From positions 310,001 to 374,000 of the forward strand of contig NZ_JBDQZI010000003.1 in NCBI RefSeq assembly GCF_042920265.1: a stretch of DNA of 64,000 bases. The letters are read 5' to 3'. Of this stretch, positions 32,662 to 42,333 are shown in pieces. A program made the translations under genes and the position numbers. Each line of letters starts with the position of its first letter. The first letter of the stretch is position 1. Source of the stretch: Lysinibacillus_B sp042920265 (GTDB taxonomy: Bacteria; Bacillota; Bacilli; Bacillales_A; Planococcaceae). The notes under the pieces are model-generated. The model did no database searches. It saw only the letters and a list, made by a program, of their open reading frames with translations, and was not told where the DNA came from.

Positions 32662-34980
32662 GTGAAAAAAATCGAAGAAAATGTTCCGTTACTCCCTTTA
32701 AGGGGATTGCTAGTATTTCCATCAATGGTGCTACATATTGATGTTGGCCGTGAACGCTCAGTAGCAGCGCTTGAACATGCAATGTTAAACGATAGCCGCA
32801 TATATTTAGCTACACAACAGGATATGCGTGTAGAGTCGCCGGAGAAAAATGATTTGTATGATGTAGGTACAGTGGCAAATGTAAAGCAAATGTTGAAATT
32901 GCCAAATGGTACTTTACGTATTTTAGTTGAAGGCATTGTACGGGCAAAGATGGTGAATTATCAAGAAGGAGATCAATTTACGTCTGCTGATATTGAACTG
33001 TACGAAGATTCAACAACGAAAGATGCAGAAATAGAAGCATTAATGCGTACATTAGGTAGCTATTTTGAGAAGTACGCTAAAATGTCCAATAAGATTACAA
33101 CTGAAACAATTGAATCTGTGAAAGATATTGAAGAGCCGGGTCGTTTAACAGATGTTATTTCTTCTCATTTACCACTGAAAGTAGCAGAGAAGCAAGAAGT
33201 TTTAAGTATTTTTAATATTAAAAAGCGCTTGGACTACTTAATTATTCGTTTGCACGATGAGCAGGAAGTAATGGCGCTTGAGAAGAAAATTAATACAAAA
33301 GTAAAGCAAGCGATGGAACGTACGCAAAAAGAATATTTCCTTCGCGAACAAATGAAGGCAATTCAGCAAGAACTTGGAGATCGGGATGGTAAGACAGGTG
33401 AGGTCTCTGATTTACGTAAGCGTATTGAAGCAGCCAATATGCCTGAATCAACACGTCAAGTAGCGTTAAAAGAATTAGACCGCTATGAAAAATTACCAGC
33501 TGCAAGTGCAGAAAGTGGCGTAATTCGAAACTATGTAGAATGGTTAGTATCGATTCCGTGGGACGTAAAAACAGAAGATCGTTTAGATATCAACTATGCT
33601 GAAGAAATTTTAAATCGTGACCATACAGGTTTAGATAAAGTAAAAGAGCGTATTTTGGAATACTTATCTGTACGTCAATTGATGAATTCATTGCGTGGTC
33701 CGATTATTTGTTTAGCTGGACCTCCGGGTGTTGGTAAAACAAGTTTAGCGCGCTCAATTGCGGAAAGCTTAGATCGTAAATTTGTGCGTATGTCACTTGG
33801 TGGCGTGCGCGATGAGTCTGAAATTCGTGGGCATCGACGCACGTATGTTGGGGCAATGCCAGGGCGTATTATTCAAGGCATGAAAAAAGTAGGGACGGTC
33901 AATCCCGTATTTTTGCTTGATGAAATCGATAAAATGTCAAACGACTTCCGTGGTGACCCATCAGCAGCGATGCTAGAAGTGCTAGATCCGGAGCAAAATA
34001 ATACGTTTAGCGATCATTATATTGAAGAACCGTACGATCTATCCAATGTATTATTTATTGCGACAGCAAATGATTTAAGTACAATTCCAGGCCCACTTTT
34101 AGACCGTATGGAAGTCATTTCGATTGCTGGCTACACAGAGATTGAAAAGACAGAAATTACGAAAAATCATTTAATTCCAAAGCAAATGAAAGAACATGGC
34201 TTGAAAAAGTCCCAGTTAACTGTGAAGGATGAAGCAATCCTTGATTTAATTCGTTATTATACACGCGAGGCAGGTGTGCGTGGCTTAGAACGTCAAGTCG
34301 CAACGGTTTGTCGTAAAGCGGCTAGAATTATTGTGACCGGGGAGAAGAAGCGTGTAACGGTTTCTTCTAAAGTGCTTGTGGAAATGCTTGGTAAGCATCG
34401 TTTCCGTTACGGGCAAGCTGAAACAAAAAATCAGATTGGTGTAGCAACAGGTTTAGCCTATACGACAGTTGGTGGCGATACATTGCAAATTGAAGTGTCG
34501 TTAACGCCTGGTAAAGGGAAGTTACAACTAACAGGGAAACTGGGTGATGTCATGAAAGAGTCTGCGCAAACAGCTCTTTCGTATGTGCGTTCATTAACAT
34601 CTCAACTCGGTGTAAAAGCAGAATTTTTTGAAGAGCATGATTTACACATCCACGTGCCAGAAGGAGCAGTGCCGAAGGATGGGCCATCAGCTGGGATTAC
34701 CATTGTCACAGCTATCGTTTCAGCTATCACGAAAAAGCCGATTAAACGTGAAGTGGGTATGACAGGGGAAGTGACGCTGCGCGGTCGTGTATTACCGATT
34801 GGTGGCGTAAAAGAAAAATCGTTAAGTGCACACCGGGCAGGCTTAACAACCATTATTTTACCAAAGGACAATGAGCGAGATATTGATGATATTCCAGAAA
34901 TTATTCGCGAGCAGTTGTCATTTAAATTAGTGTCACAAGCGGAGGATGTGCTTGAACTGGCGCTTGATGGAGGGTTTTAG
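32662..34980 (+). CDS. lonA: Lon protease (LonA)
   Basis: This 772-aa ATP-dependent serine protease starts MKKIEENVPLLPLRGLLVFPSMVLH, the typical LonA substrate-binding domain. A coiled-coil region occupies about 190-300. The AAA+ module has Walker A GPPGVGKTS and Walker B FLLDEIDK. The C-terminal protease domain has the catalytic Ser in PKDGPSAG and the Lys in IGGVKEKSL. GTG 32662 is chosen because GGAGGTGA ends 8 bases upstream; the in-frame ATG at 32644 overlaps that box. engB follows after 5 bases and is probably cotranscribed. Confidence 0.96.
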   Translation: MKKIEENVPLLPLRGLLVFPSMVLHIDVGRERSVAALEHAMLNDSRIYLATQQDMRVESPEKNDLYDVGTVANVKQMLKLPNGTLRILVEGIVRAKMVNYQEGDQFTSADIELYEDSTTKDAEIEALMRTLGSYFEKYAKMSNKITTETIESVKDIEEPGRLTDVISSHLPLKVAEKQEVLSIFNIKKRLDYLIIRLHDEQEVMALEKKINTKVKQAMERTQKEYFLREQMKAIQQELGDRDGKTGEVSDLRKRIEAANMPESTRQVALKELDRYEKLPAASAESGVIRNYVEWLVSIPWDVKTEDRLDINYAEEILNRDHTGLDKVKERILEYLSVRQLMNSLRGPIICLAGPPGVGKTSLARSIAESLDRKFVRMSLGGVRDESEIRGHRRTYVGAMPGRIIQGMKKVGTVNPVFLLDEIDKMSNDFRGDPSAAMLEVLDPEQNNTFSDHYIEEPYDLSNVLFIATANDLSTIPGPLLDRMEVISIAGYTEIEKTEITKNHLIPKQMKEHGLKKSQLTVKDEAILDLIRYYTREAGVRGLERQVATVCRKAARIIVTGEKKRVTVSSKVLVEMLGKHRFRYGQAETKNQIGVATGLAYTTVGGDTLQIEVSLTPGKGKLQLTGKLGDVMKESAQTALSYVRSLTSQLGVKAEFFEEHDLHIHVPEGAVPKDGPSAGITIVTAIVSAITKKPIKREVGMTGEVTLRGRVLPIGGVKEKSLSAHRAGLTTIILPKDNERDIDDIPEIIREQLSFKLVSQAEDVLELALDGGF

Positions 34981-34985
34981 AAAAA

Positions 34986-35567
34986 ATGAAAGTCCATAAT
35001 GTCGAAATGGTCATTAGTGCCGTTAGACCAGAGCAATACCCTGAAGATGGACTTCCTGAATTTGCGCTAGCAGGGCGCTCTAACGTCGGGAAATCTTCAT
35101 TCATTAACCGTATGATAGGGCGTAAGGCATTAGCGCGTATATCTTCAAAACCGGGTAAAACACAAACATTGAACTTCTACAAAATTGAAGAACAATTATT
35201 TTTCGTGGACGTACCGGGTTATGGTTATGCAAAAGTATCAAAAACCGAGCGAGCAGCTTGGGGCAAAATGATCGAAAAGTATTTTACCGGCCGTGATTTA
35301 TTAAAAGCGGTTGTACTCATTGTTGATTTACGTCATGAACCAACGAGTGATGATTGCATGATGTACGACTTTTTAAAGCATTACAATATCCCATGTATCG
35401 TCATTGCAACAAAATGCGATAAAATCCCGAAAGGTAAATGGGATAAGCATAAAAAAGTTGTGCGAGAAACATTGCAGATGGATAAACAAGATCCATTAAT
35501 CGTGTTCTCATCTGAGAAGGGAATTGGCTTTGAACAAGCATGGGCTGAAATTGAAGGTCGTATGTAA
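34986..35567 (+). CDS. engB: Ribosome biogenesis GTPase EngB (YsxC/YihA)
   Basis: This 193-aa TRAFAC GTPase is needed for 50S subunit assembly. G1 is GRSNVGKSSF (residues 30s), G3 is DVPGYGYA and G4 is TKCDKIPKGKW. The C-terminal SSEKGIGFEQAW is the G5 region. Spacing of 5 bases from lonA, and the same lonA-engB order as in B. subtilis, support cotranscription. A strong terminator follows, and then the locus departs from Bacillus order: hemA is displaced 6.7 kb by surface-protein genes. Confidence 0.96.
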   Translation: MKVHNVEMVISAVRPEQYPEDGLPEFALAGRSNVGKSSFINRMIGRKALARISSKPGKTQTLNFYKIEEQLFFVDVPGYGYAKVSKTERAAWGKMIEKYFTGRDLLKAVVLIVDLRHEPTSDDCMMYDFLKHYNIPCIVIATKCDKIPKGKWDKHKKVVRETLQMDKQDPLIVFSSEKGIGFEQAWAEIEGRM

Positions 35568-35581
35568 CTAAGGAATAGTTG

Positions 35582-35618
35582 AAAAATCGTCATTACGATA
35601 TGTAATGGCGATTTTTTT
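35582..35618 (+). terminator. lonA-engB terminator
   Basis: AAAAATCGTCATTAC / GTAATGGCGATTTTT stem with one G-T pair and a T7 run. Confidence 0.92.
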
Positions 35619-35690
35619 ATGAAGAATTCATCATAATTACTTGATGAATAGATAATCTTGTCGATAAAGAGAGTAGGAGGTGCCACTACT

Positions 35691-35873
35691 ATGGATATCG
35701 CAGCATTATCAATTGCTATGAATCAGTCACAACTAATGCAAAATGTATCATTAGCTGTTTCTGATATGGCAATGGAGCAACAACAAGTACAAACACAACA
35801 AATGGTTGAAACGATGCAATCAGTTGATGCACCACACCCAACTTTAGGGAAAGCGATTGATATTTCTATTTAA
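35691..35873 (+). CDS. Small YjfB-family protein (putative motility-associated)
   Basis: This 60-aa protein MDIAALSIAMNQSQLMQNVSLAVSDMA...HPTLGKAIDISI matches the YjfB-type family (short helical peptide, often linked to flagellar/SigD regulons and annotated as a putative motility protein). The ATG at 35691 follows AGGAGGTG; an upstream in-frame start has no ribosome binding site. No clear SigD promoter was found. It is the first gene after engB in the inserted surface block. The biochemical role is unknown. Confidence 0.8.
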   Translation: MDIAALSIAMNQSQLMQNVSLAVSDMAMEQQQVQTQQMVETMQSVDAPHPTLGKAIDISI

Positions 35874-35991
35874 TCGCACAACGGAATGGACGCGCCAATC
35901 ATTCCGTTTATTTGTGTTTTAGAGAAAAGTGAATTAAAACATAATTTTATAACTTTTAATTGTATGGATAAATGAAGGAGGAGCTATATAC

Positions 35992-37680
35992 ATGCTAAAG
36001 AAATTAAGTATATCCATCCTTTCATTCGTTCTACTCATAACATTGATTCCGTTTGTGAATCCAGCACAAGCAGCATCAGTTTATAAAGGAACTTTTGAAG
36101 GTGTTACATATACGGAAGTAGAGTTGAAAGATGGAACAGTCGAAAGAACGAATGCGAAAGTGACGATCCGTAATAGCTCAGGACGTACAACGACATTTAA
36201 TTTGTTAGATACTACATACTACTATGTAAATGGTACAGTTTCAACGATTGATGCATTTAAAAAAGGGATGGAAGTAACGGCTACTGTTAATTTACGTAGT
36301 GTGTCCCGTCTTGAAGGAAAGTCAGATATTGAACAAGGTGCTATTGTAGAAAATAGTAAACAATTAACGGGAATTGTAACGAAAATTGACCCGAACGGGA
36401 TGTTTGTTCGAGTAAAGCTGGATACAGGTATAGAAAAGCAATACTACTTAAATAGTGATACGGAATATGTGAAAGGAAAGTCACATGTCGATATTAGTAC
36501 AATGTATGAAGGGGACCGTGTGAAATTAAAGCTTTCATCTGCTTCTTCCTCCGTAGTTTCTGAAATCGAAATTATTCAAGTAGGGACACTTATTCATAAT
36601 TTATACAAAGCAGAACTAAGCACTGTTAATACACGTAGCAATAAATTGACTGTAGCGAATGCGCATCCATTTGAAGATTGGGAGTTTGGGACAAGACCAA
36701 ATTCAAATTTACAATCCGTTACATTTACGAATCACACAACGATCTATGCTGGAAACAAAAAGATTACGAAAAATCAATTAAGTTATTACCACAATAGTGA
36801 TATTTACTATGTAACGAAAAAACAATATGGTCGAGAGTTGATTGAAAAAATAGTCGTGCTAGAAGATAATGAGCGTACATTCTACGACCAAATTACAACG
36901 GTTGATACAACAAATAAGTTCTTCCGTTTAAAGAACTTTGGTTTAATGTATTACCACGACGGTTCGATTTTAGTGCGCAATGGTCGACTAGTGGAGCCGA
37001 CTACTTTAACGGCTTGGGGAACAGCATTTGTCTTAACGGATGGCGTGACGAAGAGCAACTATACGCACATTGTCAATATTACAAATGATAGCTTCTTATC
37101 ACCAAACTTAGCTACACATGAATTGTATTTTGGTCAACTTTCTTTAGTAGAGCAATCGAACTATTTACTGGAACTTGCAGATTATACAAGATTAGAAGCG
37201 GGTTCTCATGCTTGGGTACGCGAAGAAGAGGATGCGAAAACGTTGTCGTTTAGTAACTCTACTGTTGTGACACGTAGCTTTGGTGGCTCTGACTCCGTAC
37301 TTGTCACTAATTTAGAAGTTCGTGAAGGGATGTATGGTTACTTCTATGTAAAAGATGGTCATTTGCAAGCCATTCATTTAGTAGGGAAAGATAAATTACA
37401 ACCAACTGTCACATTAGCAGGTCGTATCGCGTCGGTGAATGTAATCAATCCAGGTTCAAATGGTATTGATGCTACGGCAGAAATGGAAGTAAAAGATGTA
37501 AGTCAGTGGTATGAAGGGGCATGGTTAGATACAGGGCGCCTAAATCGTATTGAATTAGATCAAGTATTAATTATTAAAGATCGCAAGCGCATCACGGTTG
37601 ACCAACTAAAACCGAATGATCGTGTGGTCATTTTGACAGATGATACCTTTGATGCACAAGTTATTTTAGTAAATGAATAA
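35992..37680 (+). CDS. Secreted hypothetical protein of the surface cluster
   Basis: This 562-aa exported protein has a Sec signal peptide at about 1-28 (KKLSISILSFVLLITLIPF...AQA-AS). The mature part is beta-rich and seems to consist of several related domains opening with a GxVTxID-like strand (for example GIVTKIDPNGMFVRV near 124, and QITTVDTTNKFFRLK near 300). There is no SLH repeat, LPXTG or membrane anchor, so it may be secreted or bound through the neighbouring SLH protein. AAGGAGGAG precedes the ATG. It lies 65 bases from the next gene, with a stem-loop between. The family was not recognised. Confidence 0.8.
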   Translation: MLKKLSISILSFVLLITLIPFVNPAQAASVYKGTFEGVTYTEVELKDGTVERTNAKVTIRNSSGRTTTFNLLDTTYYYVNGTVSTIDAFKKGMEVTATVNLRSVSRLEGKSDIEQGAIVENSKQLTGIVTKIDPNGMFVRVKLDTGIEKQYYLNSDTEYVKGKSHVDISTMYEGDRVKLKLSSASSSVVSEIEIIQVGTLIHNLYKAELSTVNTRSNKLTVANAHPFEDWEFGTRPNSNLQSVTFTNHTTIYAGNKKITKNQLSYYHNSDIYYVTKKQYGRELIEKIVVLEDNERTFYDQITTVDTTNKFFRLKNFGLMYYHDGSILVRNGRLVEPTTLTAWGTAFVLTDGVTKSNYTHIVNITNDSFLSPNLATHELYFGQLSLVEQSNYLLELADYTRLEAGSHAWVREEEDAKTLSFSNSTVVTRSFGGSDSVLVTNLEVREGMYGYFYVKDGHLQAIHLVGKDKLQPTVTLAGRIASVNVINPGSNGIDATAEMEVKDVSQWYEGAWLDTGRLNRIELDQVLIIKDRKRITVDQLKPNDRVVILTDDTFDAQVILVNE

Positions 37681-37689
37681 TCAAATTTT

Positions 37690-37715
37690 GGGCATGTAGA
37701 ACCCTCTACATGCCC
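37690..37715 (+). terminator. Stem-loop between surface genes
   Basis: GGGCATGTAG / CTACATGCCC perfect 10-bp stem with a 6-base loop and no T run. It may be an attenuator or a processing site between cotranscribed genes rather than a full terminator. Confidence 0.5.
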
Positions 37716-37745
37716 CACTATTCTATAAGGAGAGGGGCTGAACCG

Positions 37746-39179
37746 ATGTTAAAAAAGCAAGGCTTTGTATTTTTATTAATGGCCTTTCTATTAATATTAG
37801 TCAATCCAATGAAGTCGTCCGCAGAAATTGTTGATTTAACAGGTGGTATAAAAAATGAGTATACATATGAAGAGTATGTGTTTATTTTAGGGCAGCCAAT
37901 GCATTTTACGGCAAAGAGTAAAGATATTAAAGTAACCGTTTCAGAGAAAAAAGATAAAATTACAGAAACATATAAAATTAAAATGAATAGTACGAATGGG
38001 GCTACATTAGATAGAACCGTTACATACACGTACAATGTGAGCAATTATGATGCGATTGGTCAAAGTACAGCAACAGGTGAAGTGACAAAATACAGTGAAA
38101 AAATTAAGTATCAAGATGCAACAATTGAATTAAAAGATTATCAAATGTCAAAAAGCCATATTACAGATAAGCGTCCTGCTTCAGACTATACATCTGGGAA
38201 CTCAGTAGTGCGTAAAACATATGAAATTAAATACAAGGGCGGTCAAACACAAAACGTCATTGTACACGGTTCTGGTAAAGATGCAAGTTATGAAAATTTC
38301 TGGGGTGCTGCGGAAACACAAATTATGGAATATACATTTGAGTACCCAAATGACACGGTCGGCACTGTCACGAGCCGCGTGAGCTATACAAAATCTCGTA
38401 CGTTAAATTACGAGGAAAATTTAGGGTCTTTAGCTAGTTTTGAAGGGGGTTATGCCGTAAATAGTGAATCAGATACGATTTCACAGTATGTGTATGACTT
38501 ACCAAAGGAATCAGGCACAATTGAATTTAATGCAGAATATATGCCAAAAGTGGAGCGTTTAATCGTTCCGAAATTCCGTGACTTATCCGCTCATTGGGCG
38601 AAACCGAGTATTGATAAACTATATTCACTTGGGATTTTTGATGACAAAGCTAACTTCTTCTCACCGAATACACCGATGAGTCGTTATGACTTTGCTGTAG
38701 CGATTGGTAAAGCTATTGACCTGCGTGTAGAAGTGGGTGGAACAACAAAGAAAAAAAATTCAGCACCAACTATTTTTAAAGATGTGAAGCGTACGCGTCC
38801 AAACTATGAATATTTAGTAGCTGCCTATAATAAAGGTGTCGTTAATGGAGTCAATGCAACGACCTTTAATCCTGAAGGGAACTTAACACGCCAACAAGCA
38901 GCAGCTATGATTGTTCGTGCACTTGGCATGGAAGGAAGAGCCCCAGATCCTGGTTATACAACGTCCTATAAAGATGATCATAAAATTTTAAATTATGCGC
39001 GTGACGGCGTGTATGTCATTACGCAGCTAGGCATTATGAATGGATCACAAGGTTACTTTAACCCAAGTGGTACATTAACGCGTGCACAAGCAGCAGCCAT
39101 TATTGAACGTGTTTTAGAATACTTAGAAAATGATTTAAAACAAAACTATCGAGATGATATTTTATTCTTTGAATACTAG
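37746..39179 (+). CDS. SLH-domain surface protein
   Basis: This 477-aa protein has a signal peptide (about 1-26) and a beta-rich N-terminal domain (30-270). Three S-layer-homology repeats occupy the C-terminus: FRDLSAHWAKPSIDKLYSLGIF..., FKDVKRTRPNYEYLVAAYNKGVVNG... and YKDDHKILNYARDGVYVITQLGIMNG..., each ending in TRxQAAAxIxR-like helices. SLH domains bind pyruvylated secondary cell-wall polymer. Start ATG 37746 has AAGGAGAGG upstream; the frame is open 12 codons earlier without a site. The next gene follows by 12 bases. Confidence 0.9.
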   Translation: MLKKQGFVFLLMAFLLILVNPMKSSAEIVDLTGGIKNEYTYEEYVFILGQPMHFTAKSKDIKVTVSEKKDKITETYKIKMNSTNGATLDRTVTYTYNVSNYDAIGQSTATGEVTKYSEKIKYQDATIELKDYQMSKSHITDKRPASDYTSGNSVVRKTYEIKYKGGQTQNVIVHGSGKDASYENFWGAAETQIMEYTFEYPNDTVGTVTSRVSYTKSRTLNYEENLGSLASFEGGYAVNSESDTISQYVYDLPKESGTIEFNAEYMPKVERLIVPKFRDLSAHWAKPSIDKLYSLGIFDDKANFFSPNTPMSRYDFAVAIGKAIDLRVEVGGTTKKKNSAPTIFKDVKRTRPNYEYLVAAYNKGVVNGVNATTFNPEGNLTRQQAAAMIVRALGMEGRAPDPGYTTSYKDDHKILNYARDGVYVITQLGIMNGSQGYFNPSGTLTRAQAAAIIERVLEYLENDLKQNYRDDILFFEY

Positions 39180-39191
39180 GAGGGAATAGAA

Positions 39192-42101
39192 ATGCGGAAA
39201 ACATTTGCTCTTTTCCTAAGTTTCATGCTTTTATTGTCCACGTGGTTACCATTTGCGGCACAAGTAGAAGCAGCGAATATTTCAGATGTACCAACATCTA
39301 ATGGGAAATATACAGCAATTAATTGGGCTGTTGATAATGGTGTCATATCGCTTTATACAGGTAACAAGTTTGATATGAATGGCAATGTATCGGAGGCAGA
39401 AATGCTTTCGATGTTTGCGAAGCTAGATGCAAACTACAAACATTCAGTAACGACAGATATGACGTATTTGTACTATGCTGATTTAAACATTCCTCTTCAG
39501 GGGGCTTTAAGCAAGGCGAAGCGAAATAACTTAGTAACGCGCGGTGATTTTGCCGTTGTCTATGCAGCGATGCACGGTCTTGATTTATCAGAAGTACATG
39601 CGGTGCAGTATTTATATGCAAGTGAGATCACGACGGGGACAAACGGTAAAAAAACATATGAAGGCTATAATCCGACACGTAAACTGACACGTGGAGATAT
39701 TGCGGTGTTCTTATATCGTATGATGCAAAAAGGGAAGTTGGCAGTGGAAGGGTTAAAGTCAGCGGCAACGGGTAAAGACGATTCAAAAGTTACGCTACCG
39801 CTAAACTTCGTATCATCACAAGGGAATGAGGTTGACTTAGAGCAGCCAGAACAGAAGCCAAGTGATGTATCACCGAACACGCCAAACGCTACGAAACCAA
39901 TTCAAAGTGTAGAGGTCGAAAAGAAAAAATTAAACGCCAATGGCTACGATACAACATTAGTGACGATTAAGTTTAAAGATAGCCATGGGAATACAGTTCC
40001 TTACGATCAATCGTTGAAATTTAAGATTTCTTCAGAATATTTTACAAGTATTGAGTTTGGAATTGATAAAAAGCAAGCCTTAAAATATGACCCAAAAGAA
40101 ATCTTCCAAGCACCAACTGCTATGACATCACCGAATGGTCAGTCGACAGCAGTTGCTGAATCAGATGGTGGAGAGTTAAACTTCTTCTACCGTGCGCCGC
40201 GTATGACAAAAAGTTTAAAGGATAATATACTTGTCGAATTAGCGGATGTGACAGCGGGTTCTAACTTTTCTTCATTTAAGAATTCGCAAATTAAAGTACC
40301 GATTGAATATATTGTGGAGCCAGAATTACGTGTAACATATGAAGTATATGATGGAGAAAACTATGTGGGAGACGGAAATGGTGGTCAAGACCACTCAGCG
40401 CCTGCTTACCCAGAAAGTGTCATGAAGCAAGGTCCTATCACGGTATCGAGCATTAATGATGATGGCACGCTCAATGTACAATCCGTTGCGATCAAACCAC
40501 AGTATCAATATGCCAAATTAACATTAGCGCAACGTGAAATTTCCGAGCAAATGTTTGAGCGTATTGTAAATGATCTATTAGATAATAGTGGAACAGGTAC
40601 AATTCAACTCGATTATTATATAGATGAAAACGGTAATGCAGCGTATAATATTCCGTTTAGCTATATTCCAAATGAGTATACGAGTAAATTTGGTAGTAAT
40701 GAGCCACAAGAATATGCCGTGCTATTATATTTATATGAGCTACTACCAGATAAAATTTCTGACTTTTCAATGGCCGATTATAAAAGTGTGAAATCAGCAC
40801 AAGCCATTGCACAAGGCATTTCAGAAGCAGAAATTCAAAATTCAAGCTATAAAGAGCTACGCAGTGTTATAAATGGTATTATGGCGCTTGCAGAACTAGC
40901 AGACCAGACGAAAGCGGATGAAGAGGCAGCACAACGCCCAGGAGATATGGCAAGGTATACGAAAATTGCTGTCACACTTGTGGCACCAGGTGGGCAAATT
41001 ATTAAAAATTATCGTGGGCAAGTAACGATTGAATATAACGGTAAAAAGAAGACCGTACCATTTAACCGTAGTGGCGCATCTGGTAGTGAAGGGGCTGGGC
41101 AGGCGATCGCTTATTTTGAAGGTGTAACATATGGCAAATCAACAGCAAAAGTCACGTTTAGCCCTGAAACGGACTCTCGTTATGAAAAGTTATTAAAAGG
41201 GTTAGAAGGCAAAGTGGTTGAAAAGGAAATTATCGCCCATCCACCACTGAATGCGCTAGATTCTTGTAATCGTGCTCAAACATTAGGTGTTTTAGTTGAT
41301 GAATCGGGCTCAATGAAAAAAGCAGACCCATATAATATAGTAAATACAGAAACAACAAAATTAATAAATCAATTAGAAATTGATCCGACCTATGCATTTG
41401 GATTTAATACGAAGAGCCGCTTTGCTTCAGAGGGGATGCCACTTACGCCTTCTGATTCGATATTTGATTATAAGTATCGAGGTGGAGGGACAAGCCTTGT
41501 AAAAGGGTTTGACGCATTAAAACCGTATTTGAAAAAAGAAGAAGCGATAGGGAATATTCCGAAAGCGCTTATTATTGTGACAGATGGAAACTTCTCCTCA
41601 ACAATCAAGGGAGATATGATTGCATTTGCTAAAGAAAATAAGATTAAAATCTATACAATTGCAGTGGGTCCATCGAAAAATATTAATTCAACGACATTAA
41701 AAGATATCGCGAACCAAACAGAAGGTGCGTATTTCCACCTATCAAACATTAACAATATCACGAACATTTATAATTCATTGATGAAATCGTTATGTATAAA
41801 TTATACAGAAGTTTGTCCACCAAACTTCGACTCATTCCAACAGACGGATGTAACAATTGGACGTACGTATTTGTTCATTGAAGCGGAAGCGAACTGTGGC
41901 AATGTGGAAAAGGTAAAAGTCAAATTCTACTCTGTTTATGGTGAGGTAGAATTAGATTTAAAATATATTGGATTAAATCTGTTTGAGCTGGAGCATGATA
42001 TTCGCAAAATTCATAACTTCAGTATTTATGAGGAAGTGGAATTCCTCGCATATGATAAAGCAGGGAACTTACTAACGTCGGAAAAAGTTAAAATCCAATA
42101 A
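39192..42101 (+). CDS. Large cell-surface protein with SLH-like N-terminus and VWA domain
   Basis: This 969-aa protein has a signal peptide (1-28, ending VEAA). An SLH-like region covers about 30-180 (DVPTSNGKYTAINWAVDNGVISLY..., LTRGDIAVFLYRMMQ). Long beta-rich regions follow. A von Willebrand factor A domain spans about 695-870, with a complete MIDAS: DESGS (about 700), GGGTS Thr (about 765) and VTDGN Asp (about 795). A Cys-containing C-terminal domain (910s-969) follows. VWA domains bind ligands through Mg2+, so adhesion or assembly of a surface complex is likely. AGGAGGG precedes the ATG. A terminator follows. Confidence 0.88.
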   Translation: MRKTFALFLSFMLLLSTWLPFAAQVEAANISDVPTSNGKYTAINWAVDNGVISLYTGNKFDMNGNVSEAEMLSMFAKLDANYKHSVTTDMTYLYYADLNIPLQGALSKAKRNNLVTRGDFAVVYAAMHGLDLSEVHAVQYLYASEITTGTNGKKTYEGYNPTRKLTRGDIAVFLYRMMQKGKLAVEGLKSAATGKDDSKVTLPLNFVSSQGNEVDLEQPEQKPSDVSPNTPNATKPIQSVEVEKKKLNANGYDTTLVTIKFKDSHGNTVPYDQSLKFKISSEYFTSIEFGIDKKQALKYDPKEIFQAPTAMTSPNGQSTAVAESDGGELNFFYRAPRMTKSLKDNILVELADVTAGSNFSSFKNSQIKVPIEYIVEPELRVTYEVYDGENYVGDGNGGQDHSAPAYPESVMKQGPITVSSINDDGTLNVQSVAIKPQYQYAKLTLAQREISEQMFERIVNDLLDNSGTGTIQLDYYIDENGNAAYNIPFSYIPNEYTSKFGSNEPQEYAVLLYLYELLPDKISDFSMADYKSVKSAQAIAQGISEAEIQNSSYKELRSVINGIMALAELADQTKADEEAAQRPGDMARYTKIAVTLVAPGGQIIKNYRGQVTIEYNGKKKTVPFNRSGASGSEGAGQAIAYFEGVTYGKSTAKVTFSPETDSRYEKLLKGLEGKVVEKEIIAHPPLNALDSCNRAQTLGVLVDESGSMKKADPYNIVNTETTKLINQLEIDPTYAFGFNTKSRFASEGMPLTPSDSIFDYKYRGGGTSLVKGFDALKPYLKKEEAIGNIPKALIIVTDGNFSSTIKGDMIAFAKENKIKIYTIAVGPSKNINSTTLKDIANQTEGAYFHLSNINNITNIYNSLMKSLCINYTEVCPPNFDSFQQTDVTIGRTYLFIEAEANCGNVEKVKVKFYSVYGEVELDLKYIGLNLFELEHDIRKIHNFSIYEEVEFLAYDKAGNLLTSEKVKIQ

Positions 42102-42109
42102 AAAATTTT

Positions 42110-42142
42110 ACTCCAACAACGTATATGTTGTTGGAGTTTTTA
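42110..42142 (+). terminator. Terminator of the surface-protein cluster
   Basis: ACTCCAACAAC / GTTGTTGGAGT perfect 11-bp stem with a 6-base loop, then TTTT. Confidence 0.93.
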
Positions 42143-42180
42143 CATAATACTAATAATTTTATGAAAAAAGCAATCATTTA

Positions 42181-42209
42181 TTGAAATATACTATAACTTT
42201 TGGTACACT
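42181..42209 (+). promoter_or_regulatory. Sigma-A promoter of the hem operon
   Basis: TTGAAA (42181-42186), a 17-base spacer and TACACT (42204-42209), 125 bases before hemA. It is immediately followed by a PerR-like box. Confidence 0.75.
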
Positions 42210-42213
42210 TAGA

Positions 42214-42228
42214 TTATAATAATTCTAA
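42214..42228. promoter_or_regulatory. PerR-like operator at the hemA promoter
   Basis: TTATAATAATTCTAA matches the PerR box TTATAATnATTATAA at all specified positions but one. It covers the expected transcription start. PerR control of hemA by peroxide and metal status is established in B. subtilis. Confidence 0.75.
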
Positions 42229-42333
42229 TGTAAGAAGACTGAGTCATAGCATGTTCACAAACTTTAGCGTGAATAATGCTTTATTTATGTTACAATGGGT
42301 ATTGTGAATTAGAACGTGTGAGGTGTAAGGTTC

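Noticed and set aside
35640..35690. SigD promoter before the YjfB-like gene
   Set aside because: A GTCGATAA stretch resembles a -10, but no TAAA -35 lies at the right distance.
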